Shown: positions 1 to 8,765, numbered from the stretch's first letter. The stretch: 17,673 nucleotides of DNA from an uncultured Lachnospiraceae bacterium (GCA_947564305.1 CANOBT010000112.1:1-17673), one strand, 5' to 3'. Notes: generated from the letters alone by a model not told the origin. Numbers and translations: made by a program.

Positions 1-1928
1 GTCTTTCCTTCATCGTATGTACGATTTGTACGACAGATTGCCTGGAGTAATGTATGGTCCTTCATTGGCTTGTCCAAGTACATAACCTGAAGAATCGGCG
101 CATCAAATCCAGTTAGAAGTTTTGATGTAACAATAACAATTTCAAGTGGATCGCCAGGATCTCTAAAACGGTCAAGAATCTTCGCTTCTTCATCCTTGTT
201 GCGTCGATATGCTTTATATTCATCAGCTTTATCATCATTGGTGTCCATTACAATCGTTGAACACTCCGGTCCCAGAAGCTTATCAAGCTCTGTTTTATAT
301 TTAATACAAGAAGGCCGATCGTAGACAACGACCTGCGCTTTATAACCATTCGGTTTAATCTTTTCTGTAAAATGCTTTGCAATATGAGCACAAACCTTAT
401 GGATTCGTTTTTCATTATACATAATTGCCTGCATATTAACTCTTTTTGAAAGCTCAGCCTTATCAAAATCAGAAAGTCCTCTCGTAAGAACATCAAACTC
501 ACGGTCCATCGTATCTCTGTCAACACGAAGATCTACTGGTACCGGTTCAAAATTCAATGGAAGTGTCGCATGGTCGCGAATCGAATCCGAAAAGGAATAC
601 TTACTCATATATCCGTTGCGATCTTCTGTTGCGCCAAATGTAGCAAAGGTATTTTTGTCTGTACGGTTAATTGGTGTTCCCGTCAAGCCAAAAAAGAATG
701 CTTTCGGAAGTGCTGTTCTCATCTTGATGCCAAGATCACCTTCCTGTGTCCTATGACATTCATCAACCATTACGATAATATTATCACGCTGACTAAGTTC
801 TTCCGTTACTTCCTGGAAACGGAAAATTGTCGTAATAATAATCTTACGAATATCCTGACGAAGCATCGTCATCAACTGCTCTCTGGTAGCTGCTGACGCC
901 AGATTTCCAACATCAGATGAATGAAACTGTGCGGTAATCTGGGACTCCAAATCAAGACGGTCATCCACAATGATAACTGTTGGATTCTTCAAGTCCGGAA
1001 GCATACGCATTTTCACCGCAGCAAACTCCATCAAATATGATTTTCCCGATCCCTGGAAATGCCAAATCAAGCCCTGTTTCGGATAGCCCGCACGCACACG
1101 AACAATGAGCATGTTTGCGCCTTCATATTGCTGATAACGGGCAATTACCTTGTATTTACGATACTTATTATCCGTTGCAAACAGAGTAAAAAACTGAAAC
1201 AGATCCATCACTTTATATTGCGTAATCATATCTTTAATACTTGTCTGTACTGCTGCCAGGCTTCCATCTGATTTATCTTCCGTTGTATGCCAGGGTCCCC
1301 ACTTTGCCGCAGGCATGCAAACCGATCCATAGCGATAGAATTTACCTTCCGTGGCAAAATTAAAAACATTAGATACAAACATTTGAGGAATACTCTGTTC
1401 GTATTTATTGATATCCTGTGCGCCATCCAACCAAGTAATTGCCGCACGAACCGGTGTCTTTAATTCTCCTATTACAAATGGAAATCCATTCACCAGTAAT
1501 ACAATGTCCAGACGTTTGCCGCCTTCTTTCTTAGGATAAATCCATTGATTGGTAACAACATATTGATTCTGATCCAGCTTACCGTTAATTTCAGTGCCGA
1601 AGAAATCAATAGATATCTGTTTACCATCCTGTGCATAAGGATAGGAATTCTTCTCAAAAACCATCTGCTTAAATGCCTCGTTCTGTGTAACAAGGTTCTG
1701 TGCATTGGTTGATAAGAAAAGAGTTCTCAACTTGTATATGATTTCATCTGCTCTGGATTCCTCTGCAGCAATTTCCGGATTTAAACGAATCAGTGCGTCG
1801 CGTACCATTGACTCGACCATGACATCACTCTCTTCACGATCAAGTTCTTCCGCCGGAATGTATTCCCAACCATTTTTACTAAGTGTGGTGATAATCATCT
1901 GTTCAGTTGTGTTATCCTCATTAAACAT
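1..1928 (-). CDS. hsdR: Type I restriction enzyme R subunit HsdR (partial, C-terminus beyond window)
   Basis: This is the motor and nuclease subunit of a type I restriction-modification system: it translocates DNA by ATP hydrolysis and cleaves unmethylated DNA while bound to the M and S subunits. The frame is open for 642 codons from ATG 1928 and runs off the left edge; family members are about 1000 residues, so the C-terminal part is missing. Visible motifs are the PD-(D/E)xK nuclease (D141, then E155-L-K157, in GKRLDIVL...GELK), Walker A FQGSGKS (291-297, ends near 1038-1058), the DEAD-box-like VDECH (388-392), the helicase motif GLTGTP (414-419), and QAICRTNR near the left edge. The ribosome binding site AAAGGAG (1935-1941) lies 6 bases before the ATG. 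hsdS ends 100 bases upstream. The same frame is also open about 31 codons upstream of the ATG, but without a ribosome binding site. Confidence 0.97.
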   Translation of the reverse strand, partial: MFNEDNTTEQMIITTLSKNGWEYIPAEELDREESDVMVESMVRDALIRLNPEIAAEESRADEIIYKLRTLFLSTNAQNLVTQNEAFKQMVFEKNSYPYAQDGKQISIDFFGTEINGKLDQNQYVVTNQWIYPKKEGGKRLDIVLLVNGFPFVIGELKTPVRAAITWLDGAQDINKYEQSIPQMFVSNVFNFATEGKFYRYGSVCMPAAKWGPWHTTEDKSDGSLAAVQTSIKDMITQYKVMDLFQFFTLFATDNKYRKYKVIARYQQYEGANMLIVRVRAGYPKQGLIWHFQGSGKSYLMEFAAVKMRMLPDLKNPTVIIVDDRLDLESQITAQFHSSDVGNLASAATREQLMTMLRQDIRKIIITTIFRFQEVTEELSQRDNIIVMVDECHRTQEGDLGIKMRTALPKAFFFGLTGTPINRTDKNTFATFGATEDRNGYMSKYSFSDSIRDHATLPLNFEPVPVDLRVDRDTMDREFDVLTRGLSDFDKAELSKRVNMQAIMYNEKRIHKVCAHIAKHFTEKIKPNGYKAQVVVYDRPSCIKYKTELDKLLGPECSTIVMDTNDDKADEYKAYRRNKDEEAKILDRFRDPGDPLEIVIVTSKLLTGFDAPILQVMYLDKPMKDHTLLQAICRTNRTYDEGK

Positions 1929-2028
1929 GATTTTCTCCTTTCTCGCGTGAGGCGATAGTATGCTTTTGTTTATAATTGTCTCAGTAAAATCTTTTAGCTT
2001 GTCTTGATTATCAGTAGGCAAATTCGAA

Positions 2029-3159
2029 TTATTTTAGTTCTTGTTGTATTAAAGATCTGAGTAGATTATCTACATCCTTTATGGCATGCTTTAATTCGAA
2101 TTTTGATTTATCACTCTGTCTAATAATTGAAGAAAAACTCTCTTGCTGATCTCTTGCCGGGACTGGTACCGGTAACTTTCCCACAAGTTCTTTGTTCAAA
2201 TTTTTTACGACACTTCCGGCTGCCATCGTTTCAAAGAAGCTCTTGGCATACTTTGATGACAGCAACGTATGGAGAAATAATTTATCAAATATCTCTTTTG
2301 TATCCCTAAGCACGAGCCATCCGTCGTGAATATATCCATCAATTGTCAGGATATAGGGCCGTCCAAAGCTCATCGAGTTACTAAGCAGAAAATCTCCTGG
2401 CTCTACGTATCGAGACTTTTTTGTACCTTCCTGGATGATTTTTTCTTTGGTATGCGTGATATATATGGAACCCTCCTCGGCATCGCCGATTTTTATCCAA
2501 TTTACTCCGTCTTCAGAATCGGTAATGTACTTTTCAATCGGTCGTGGTGATCCACCTCTTTCGATCACCATTAGTTCAGATAATGAGTGTAATTTATATC
2601 CATGAGTATTTTCCGTAAGATCTCCAAACATCTCTATAAACTGCGCCTTAATAAGCTCATCCGTTTCTCGAAGCAGCTTCTGATAAGCCTTGCGAGAATC
2701 ATTTATGGACCAAAACAACTCCGCTAGCTCTTTTTGCTTTTCTAATGAAGGTAGATTAAATTCATAATTTTTTAGATGCTGCCACTTGACGCGAGGTGAT
2801 AATGATCCCGCTGATTTTCCAACAGCATAATCAAAGAAGTCATTATTCTGAATAACAAACGGAAGTAACTCTGGAATCAACTTCTCACTTTTTGCACGTA
2901 TAACTGTTATATCCCCTGAACAAATTCCGTCAAATGGCGCTCTTGCCGCCTTCTTAAGATATGCCCTACGACGGCCAAACAGAATATCATCCTTTTGAAA
3001 CATCTTTGTAAAAGTATTCTTTATATTAACGCTCCAATTGGAAAGTGTCACTTCTTCCGGAGTGATATGTTCCAATCCAACAATAGGGTAACCGGTTTTA
3101 TCACCCTTATAGGTTTCCTTAGCTTCAGTCGCAACATCACCTAATTTTACAGTAGACAT
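2029..3159 (-). CDS. hsdS: Type I restriction-modification specificity subunit HsdS (two TRDs)
   Basis: HsdS sets the bipartite DNA target for the methyltransferase and the restriction complex. The protein (376 residues from the chosen start) shows the usual order: a first target-recognition domain (about 1-145) ending in a NLPSLEKQKELAELF conserved segment, a helical spacer (about 150-178), a second TRD starting at YKLHSLSELM (about 190) and ending in PVPARDQQESF, and a C-terminal helix. Two ATGs are available, 3165 and 3159. An AGGAGG at 3167-3172 is only 1 base from the first but 7 from the second, so 3159 is preferred. The longer start would give an ATGA overlap with the hsdM stop. The gene follows the second hsdM and precedes hsdR in an operon. 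No invertible or silent hsdS copy is visible in the window. Confidence 0.95.
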   Translation of the reverse strand: MSTVKLGDVATEAKETYKGDKTGYPIVGLEHITPEEVTLSNWSVNIKNTFTKMFQKDDILFGRRRAYLKKAARAPFDGICSGDITVIRAKSEKLIPELLPFVIQNNDFFDYAVGKSAGSLSPRVKWQHLKNYEFNLPSLEKQKELAELFWSINDSRKAYQKLLRETDELIKAQFIEMFGDLTENTHGYKLHSLSELMVIERGGSPRPIEKYITDSEDGVNWIKIGDAEEGSIYITHTKEKIIQEGTKKSRYVEPGDFLLSNSMSFGRPYILTIDGYIHDGWLVLRDTKEIFDKLFLHTLLSSKYAKSFFETMAAGSVVKNLNKELVGKLPVPVPARDQQESFSSIIRQSDKSKFELKHAIKDVDNLLRSLIQQELK

Positions 3160-3161
3160 TG

Positions 3162-4640
3162 TCATACCTCCTTAAGTAAATTCCCAAGAGCATCATAGTA
3201 CGCCCTTAAACGTTGAGATGTCTTATTCCACGTATCATAACTATCCTGCACCGTCATTACTCTTTCAATAGTAATAGCAGACGGATCTTTCACATATAAA
3301 GGAATACTCAACGAAAAATCATTCTTCTCAATATCACGAATAGAAACCTTTTTCGCAATATCATTGTCAGATTTAAACTTTTCATATGCTCTTGCGATCT
3401 TATCAATATGCTGTGTTTCCAGGTAACTCTGCGCATTTTTCCTTGTAACCTCATTTACAGCATTAATAAAAAGTATCTGACCTTTATTATTTTCCTGCTT
3501 CTTCGTTCTGCAGATAACAATACATGCCTCCATCGGTGAGTTATAAAACAGATTAGCACCCAAACCAATGACACATTCCAATAAATCAGAACGCACCAGT
3601 TTTTCTCTCATCTCCCTCTCTTCGTTTCTGAAAAGAACTCCGTGAGGAAAGAGTATTGCACATCTGCCGGTGTTCTGCTTCATACTTATCAAAATGTGCT
3701 GAAAGAAAGCATAATCAGCTCGCCCCTGCGGAGGCACCCCAAGAAAATTTCGTCCATACTTATCTGCTGTAAAAGCCTCCCGGTTCCACTGATTTATAGA
3801 GTAAGGTGGATTCGCTACAACTACATCAAACTGCTGCAGCTTTCCCCTTTCTATAAATGCAGGTGCTGCAAGAGTATCCCCATTGATAATCTTAAAATCT
3901 TCTATACCATGGAGGAATAAATTCATTCTGGCAATTGCAGACGTCAGAGCATTTATTTCCTGCCCATATAAAGATACATTTCTCCACTCTTTTCCATTGT
4001 CTCGTAAATGTGAAATAGCGGATATTAACATTCCGGCACTTCCACAGGTAGGATCATAAATAGACTCTCCTGATTTCGGCTTTAAAATCTCGGTCATCAA
4101 ATGTACAACAGTACGATTCGTATAAAACTCCTGTGCTGTATGTCCGCTATCATCCGCAAACTTCTTGATGAGATACTCATATCCTTGTCCCAGTTCATCT
4201 TCCGGACAATTCTCAATAGATAAAGTCTTACTGCTGAAATGTTCTAAAAGGTCTTTTAACAGTCTGTCAGGGAGTCGATTCTTGTTTGTCCATGTACCAT
4301 CGCCAAAAATCCCTTGTAATTTCTCATTGTTTGCCTTTTCAATAGCCCGAAATGCTTTCTGTATCGCTTTTCCTACATTCTCTGTTACATTTCTCACATC
4401 ATCCCAATGGGCATCATTCGGAATAACGAAGCTATGTATTTCTTCCCATATGGCAGCCTCCGGTCCGTTTTCCTTAACAGCTTTTTTTGTCTCTTCCTCA
4501 TAAACATCATTCAGACGTTTAAAGAAAAGAAGAGGAAAAATATATTGCTTATAAGCTCCGGCATCTATATGATTTCTTAAAAGGACCGCAGAACCCCAAA
4601 GATAAGATTCCAGCTCATCCTGGGTAATCTTCTTGCTCAT
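3162..4640 (-). CDS. hsdM: Type I restriction-modification DNA methyltransferase HsdM (stand-alone copy)
   Basis: This is an N6-adenine DNA methyltransferase subunit that works with HsdS. It has an N-terminal HsdM helical domain (about 8-140, with FPLLFFKRLNDVYEEE), then the Rossmann methyltransferase domain: the EFYTNRTVV segment, SAM motif I DPTCGSAG (about 196-203 from the chosen start) and catalytic NPPY (about 277-280). Motif I is a variant of the common DPACGTGG seen in the neighbouring fusion, but the key D, P, C and G residues are kept, so activity is plausible. Length (492 residues) is normal. The start is placed at 4640 because AGGAGG at 4649-4654 is 8 bases away, against 2 for the ATG at 4646. 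The start overlaps the 3' end of the upstream ARH-HsdM gene by 26 bases, which suggests translational coupling. It is the second of two HsdM modules in this operon; they are clearly diverged rather than a recent duplication. Confidence 0.95.
   Translation of the reverse strand: MSKKITQDELESYLWGSAVLLRNHIDAGAYKQYIFPLLFFKRLNDVYEEETKKAVKENGPEAAIWEEIHSFVIPNDAHWDDVRNVTENVGKAIQKAFRAIEKANNEKLQGIFGDGTWTNKNRLPDRLLKDLLEHFSSKTLSIENCPEDELGQGYEYLIKKFADDSGHTAQEFYTNRTVVHLMTEILKPKSGESIYDPTCGSAGMLISAISHLRDNGKEWRNVSLYGQEINALTSAIARMNLFLHGIEDFKIINGDTLAAPAFIERGKLQQFDVVVANPPYSINQWNREAFTADKYGRNFLGVPPQGRADYAFFQHILISMKQNTGRCAILFPHGVLFRNEEREMREKLVRSDLLECVIGLGANLFYNSPMEACIVICRTKKQENNKGQILFINAVNEVTRKNAQSYLETQHIDKIARAYEKFKSDNDIAKKVSIRDIEKNDFSLSIPLYVKDPSAITIERVMTVQDSYDTWNKTSQRLRAYYDALGNLLKEV
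3167..3172 (-). promoter_or_regulatory. Ribosome binding site deciding the hsdS start
   Basis: The minus strand reads AAGGAGGTATGACAATG. The AGGAGG is too close to the first ATG (1 base) and ideally spaced (7 bases) for the second, so the second ATG (3159) is the likely start. Confidence 0.6.
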
Positions 4641-7050
4641 TAACATACCCTCCTTCGATCAGAAGTCTCTTCATCTTGTCCTCAGCATTACGGACAGCTT
4701 TCAGCGCTGCATAGTATCTCATCCTCACTACGAATGGAGATACCGTTTCCTGCTTTTTCTTCTCAATATACTTATTTACGCTTAACTCATATCCGCCTGC
4801 TTCAACGTCTGCTAATGTTACGATTTTACATTTCTCAATTACATCTACATAGTCAGAATAGAGTTTATATAATGTATCGACATCTTTTGGTTCTAAAACA
4901 TTCTGTGCGCGCTTTGGTGTATAGATTTCTGAGCCATCAATCAAACAGATTTTTCCTTTATGGTTATACTGCTTTTTATGATTTAGAAACATAATGCAAG
5001 CTGATACCCCAGTACTATAAAATACGCCGCTTGCCAAGGTAATAACTGCTTCCAGTTTATCGGACTTGATCAACTGCTTACGGATTGTTCCCTCCTTACC
5101 GGAGTGAAACAAAACGCCTTGTGGAAGGACCACCGCACAACGTCCGGTCTTTGGATTCATAGACTTAATCATATGTTGAAGCCATGCGTAATCCGCACTT
5201 GAATCACTAGGACATCCCCACATATTTCTTCCATACATATCAGATTCAAACTGTTGTGCACCCCATTTCTCCATACCAAACGGAGGATTTGCGAGAACAC
5301 AATCAAACATTCTCATTTTTCCCTTATCTAAGAATAGTGGATTACGTAATGTGTCACCCTGTTTAATCTGTACATCCTTTGCCCCATGAAGATAAAGATT
5401 CATTCTGGCAATTGCAGATGTGGACAGATTATTTTCCTGGCCAAATATTCTGCCATATGCAAGCCGGTCATTTTTCATATGATGAATCGCCTCAATCAGC
5501 ATGCCACCTGTTCCGCAGGCCGGATCATAAACAGTCTCCCCCGGCTTAGGGTCAAGCAGACGAACCATCAGTTTCACAATCGGACGCGGCGTGTAGAATT
5601 CACCAGCGTTCTTTTTAGACATATCTGCAAATTTCTTAATCAAGTATTCATAACTGTCACCCATAATATCTGCAGAATAGTTTCTATTCCCGACCTTAAT
5701 CAGTGACATATGCTCAATCAGATTCTTTAATCTCTCATCTGTTAATTTATTTTTATCCGTCCAGGTCGCATCATCAAAACTGCTAAATACACCAGACAAA
5801 GTATCAGGATTGGCTTTTTCAATTCCAGTCATAGCCCTAACAATCGCCTTACCAACATTTTCACTCACTTCATGAACATCATTCCAATGACACTCCTCCG
5901 GAATAACAAATGAGTGCATATCCTCTGCCTCTGCATATTCTATATCTCCACCTGAGAATTCCATAGCCTCTTCATATTCTTCATCATAAACATCTGAAAT
6001 ACGCTTAAAGAAAAGAATGGGTGTCACATAGCTTTTAAACTCATCCTGATTGATGGGACCCCTCAAAATATTACAGGACTCAAATAAATGATTAAACAGC
6101 CTCTGACTGGTTGTTTCCTCTACAGTATTCTCAGAATCTACAACATCACTATCTGCTGCTTTTATGGCCGCCTCCATGATTGTTTCACGATTATCTCCTT
6201 TTATTTTTCGTGTTGTACTGCGGCTGACAGGTACACTTACATCTCCAATTTTCTTCTCCATAACCGGAGGATACTTATTCTCAAATGCAATCAATATCTG
6301 CATTAAACGCTCGTCGAGAAAAGTGAGTGCATGTTTTCTAATATCCGATGGAATACCATAATATGCCTCAGCCACACCACCACAGATTGCAGCAAGTGTA
6401 TCACTGTCCCCTCCAATAGAGATGGCATTACGAATCGCATCTTCAAAACTGACTGACTCAAAAAATGCTTCCAGAGCCTGTGGGACTGTTTCCTGACAGG
6501 TTTCATTAAACTGATATGTAGGCCTAATCTCATCGAGTGTAAAACCAATCTTATAATAATTTTTATCCATATAATCCCTAATCTCCAGCATATTGCTTCC
6601 TGTCTTAGCTAAGTAAATCGCAACTGCTATAGATTCCGCACCTTTGATTCCCTCTGGATGGTTGTGCGTTACTGCTGTAACTTTTTCTGAAAGCATCTTT
6701 GCTTCTTCAAGGCTAGTCGCTGCAAAACCTGCAGCACTTACTCTCATTGCAGCACCATTTCCAAAGCTGTTATAAGATTCTGGTTTATCAGAAAACATCC
6801 ATTGATAAAATCCTTTACCATAACCACAGTCAGGATAATTGCGTCCTATTTCCTGCATGCATTCCACAGCATTCTGTGAAAGATCACTGTAATCTGGTTT
6901 ACTTACTAATATTGCCTTGGCCAATGCCAATGTCATAATGCTGTCGTCGGTTGGAAAACATTTGTAAGTAAGAAAATCAAATTCTTTATTTCTATTGTTT
7001 TCCCATTCAAAACGGGAACCGACTATATCCCCGATGATTGCTCCTAACAT
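4615..7050 (-). CDS. ADP-ribosylglycohydrolase-HsdM fusion protein
   Basis: One continuous 811-residue reading frame carries two complete enzymes. Residues 1-260 are an ADP-ribosylglycohydrolase of the ARH/DraG type: GDIVGS (7-12), metal-ligand motif TDDS (34-37), THNHPEG (128-134) and the second metal motif GGDSDT (213-218). All expected Asp and Thr ligands are present, so hydrolysis of an ADP-ribose linkage is plausible; the substrate is unknown. Residues 261-312 are a polar linker. Residues 313-811 are a full HsdM: helical N-domain (FFKRISDVYDEE), GEFYTPRP, SAM motif I DPACGTGG (509-516) and catalytic NPPF (588-591). The start is ATG 7050 with AAAGGAG 7 bases upstream. It is preceded by the pseudo-methyltransferase gene (66-base gap) and overlaps the second hsdM. 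HsdM subunits are normally about 500 residues and stand alone, so the N-terminal hydrolase is the odd element. No stop or obvious frameshift lies at the junction. Confidence 0.93.
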   Translation of the reverse strand: MLGAIIGDIVGSRFEWENNRNKEFDFLTYKCFPTDDSIMTLALAKAILVSKPDYSDLSQNAVECMQEIGRNYPDCGYGKGFYQWMFSDKPESYNSFGNGAAMRVSAAGFAATSLEEAKMLSEKVTAVTHNHPEGIKGAESIAVAIYLAKTGSNMLEIRDYMDKNYYKIGFTLDEIRPTYQFNETCQETVPQALEAFFESVSFEDAIRNAISIGGDSDTLAAICGGVAEAYYGIPSDIRKHALTFLDERLMQILIAFENKYPPVMEKKIGDVSVPVSRSTTRKIKGDNRETIMEAAIKAADSDVVDSENTVEETTSQRLFNHLFESCNILRGPINQDEFKSYVTPILFFKRISDVYDEEYEEAMEFSGGDIEYAEAEDMHSFVIPEECHWNDVHEVSENVGKAIVRAMTGIEKANPDTLSGVFSSFDDATWTDKNKLTDERLKNLIEHMSLIKVGNRNYSADIMGDSYEYLIKKFADMSKKNAGEFYTPRPIVKLMVRLLDPKPGETVYDPACGTGGMLIEAIHHMKNDRLAYGRIFGQENNLSTSAIARMNLYLHGAKDVQIKQGDTLRNPLFLDKGKMRMFDCVLANPPFGMEKWGAQQFESDMYGRNMWGCPSDSSADYAWLQHMIKSMNPKTGRCAVVLPQGVLFHSGKEGTIRKQLIKSDKLEAVITLASGVFYSTGVSACIMFLNHKKQYNHKGKICLIDGSEIYTPKRAQNVLEPKDVDTLYKLYSDYVDVIEKCKIVTLADVEAGGYELSVNKYIEKKKQETVSPFVVRMRYYAALKAVRNAEDKMKRLLIEGGYVNEQEDYPG
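4649..4654 (-). promoter_or_regulatory. Ribosome binding site deciding the stand-alone hsdM start
   Basis: The minus strand reads AAGGAGGGTATGTTAATGAG. Spacing favours the second ATG (4640, 8 bases) over the first (4646, 2 bases). The site lies inside the 3' end of the upstream fusion gene, as expected for coupled translation. Confidence 0.6.
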
Positions 7051-7116
7051 GATATTGCTCCTTTCGATTATACTGACTCATACTGCATCTGAAGTTCAAA
7101 GACAATTGCAGCCTTA

Positions 7117-8721
7117 CTAGAAACTCTGCAGCTTAGCAAGAACACCCTGCCAGCGTTTTTCAGCTTCTGAAACTGTATTCATATACTTCTTCAATTCTTT
7201 TTTATATTCCTCAACGACTTTTTTCTGCTCATCCATCGGTGGAACAGGAATCTCAAGTGCTGCCAAATCCTTATAACTGATATTCATTATTGACGTCCCT
7301 TGCTGTGCACTACTTATCAATTTGTTTCCAAGTGGACTATCCAAGAATACTTTCAAATAAATACCATTTAATTTTTTCTCATCAGGTCTTATTATGATTA
7401 TATTGGAATGTGCAATACACGGAAAACTTTGTTCATGAAACACAGAAGTCCTTATTGCTGTGCCTCTTCCCGGAAGAAGAACATCTCCATCCTGAAGGAT
7501 ATAATTAGAAACCTTTCGCTCATCTTCATCAATCATATCTAAGTTTTCATAATCAATCTCATACTCTCCAATGTTGGATATGTTTATAACCCCTATTACA
7601 CCATTCCCAATTTTCTTAGTTACCGACTTGCCTCTAAATACTTGAGCAACATTCCCGAGAAAATCCTTACGAATACCTGAATTTTGATAGTTTAGATATT
7701 CATCATCCTGCTGTGCGAAAATACGGTCAATACTCCAATCGCCCTGTTGCTCTAACTCACTGAGCATTACAAAGGTATCATCCTGAATGTTGAGTTCTGT
7801 AACAGCAGCCCTTTTAGACTTGCGTTCCCCGGCAGAATATCTTCTTATGATAACATCATCGTCCTCCGGCCTGGTATTTTCTATATTAAGCAAATATGTC
7901 TTAATACCAGTACATTCCAAAACACCTTCCGGTAATTCTGCAATTTCTTTAATAGTGTAATTACTCTGCACAAATTTTCTCAGGTCTGCTATTTTCCCTG
8001 CTGCAAAAGTAATTCTTCCCGGAAGAATTATGTTCATCTTCCCTCCGCTATTTAAATGATAAGAGAGATTCTCCAAGGCAGCCATATCGTATTCCCGACA
8101 TATAAAAGTTCTTTCTTCAGTAAGTGTTCTGTTACCAAATATCGGTGAAGCAAGTATCAGATCAAAACGCTGATTGATAAACTCATATTCATAAATGCTT
8201 GCCTTTACAAGCTTAACATTATCATACTCTTTAAATACTTTTTCAAGTGCACCAATGTATCTTACATCTTGGCTAGTAAACGTAAATTCAGAATTGATAT
8301 GTTCGTCTACAATCCACTGTAAAAATGGGACAAACTTTTCTGCCTCAGCTATCAAAACTTTTTCTGTGTCACTAGTAATGTAAGTCGAAAATTTTCTAAT
8401 CAAAACCTCTGGAAGCATCGGATACTTGCAATTCTTAAAATCTAACATTAATGCCTGCTCCCATGGTATCTGACCCGTCACATTCGAAAATACTCTGTAA
8501 AACTGATCACTGTCGCCAAAAGGATTTTGTAAACCTTTCTTATCTGCAATCTTTAAAAGAAGCACATACAGTTCTTCCGGCGTCTTAGCTACATTGCCTT
8601 CTTCTATAGCTTGTCTGACCTCATTTACTAATAAGAAGGCCGGAATCATCTGATCCATTTTAACGTTTCCTCTCATAACATTCATTTCTTCATGAAGTCT
8701 GTCATTTCTTAAACTATTCAT
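7117..8721 (-). CDS. Degenerate N6-methyltransferase fold with single C-terminal TRD (HsdM/HsdS-like hybrid)
   Basis: This is the first gene of the restriction-modification operon, 534 residues long. Residues about 100-280 follow the layout of an N6-adenine methyltransferase (strand, helix, FDLILASPIFG at 187-196, a GGKMNIILPGR strand, then ECTGIKTYLL), but the SAM-binding glycine motif is not recognisable (VLIAEAEKF at 122-130 in its place) and the catalytic NPP(F/Y) is SPIF (192-195). Methylation by this protein is therefore unlikely. Residues about 350-495 look like one type I target-recognition domain (FLGNVAQVFRGKSV at the start, IPVPPMDEQKKVVEEY at the end), followed by a charged helix, probably coiled coil. 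The N-terminal 100 residues are not recognised. The start is ATG 8721 with GGAGG at 8730-8734, 8 bases away. It could be a targeting or regulatory partner of the two HsdMs, an accessory S-like subunit, or a type IIG-like relic. The domain reading is from motifs only. Confidence 0.85.
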   Translation of the reverse strand: MNSLRNDRLHEEMNVMRGNVKMDQMIPAFLLVNEVRQAIEEGNVAKTPEELYVLLLKIADKKGLQNPFGDSDQFYRVFSNVTGQIPWEQALMLDFKNCKYPMLPEVLIRKFSTYITSDTEKVLIAEAEKFVPFLQWIVDEHINSEFTFTSQDVRYIGALEKVFKEYDNVKLVKASIYEYEFINQRFDLILASPIFGNRTLTEERTFICREYDMAALENLSYHLNSGGKMNIILPGRITFAAGKIADLRKFVQSNYTIKEIAELPEGVLECTGIKTYLLNIENTRPEDDDVIIRRYSAGERKSKRAAVTELNIQDDTFVMLSELEQQGDWSIDRIFAQQDDEYLNYQNSGIRKDFLGNVAQVFRGKSVTKKIGNGVIGVINISNIGEYEIDYENLDMIDEDERKVSNYILQDGDVLLPGRGTAIRTSVFHEQSFPCIAHSNIIIIRPDEKKLNGIYLKVFLDSPLGNKLISSAQQGTSIMNISYKDLAALEIPVPPMDEQKKVVEEYKKELKKYMNTVSEAEKRWQGVLAKLQSF

Positions 8722-8765
8722 TGTATGAGCCTCCAGTATAGTACTCTATATGTTTATCTGTAAAT

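Noticed and set aside
4165..4503. 112-codon plus-strand frame inside hsdM
   Set aside because: Antisense shadow of a clearly coding hsdM with all family motifs.
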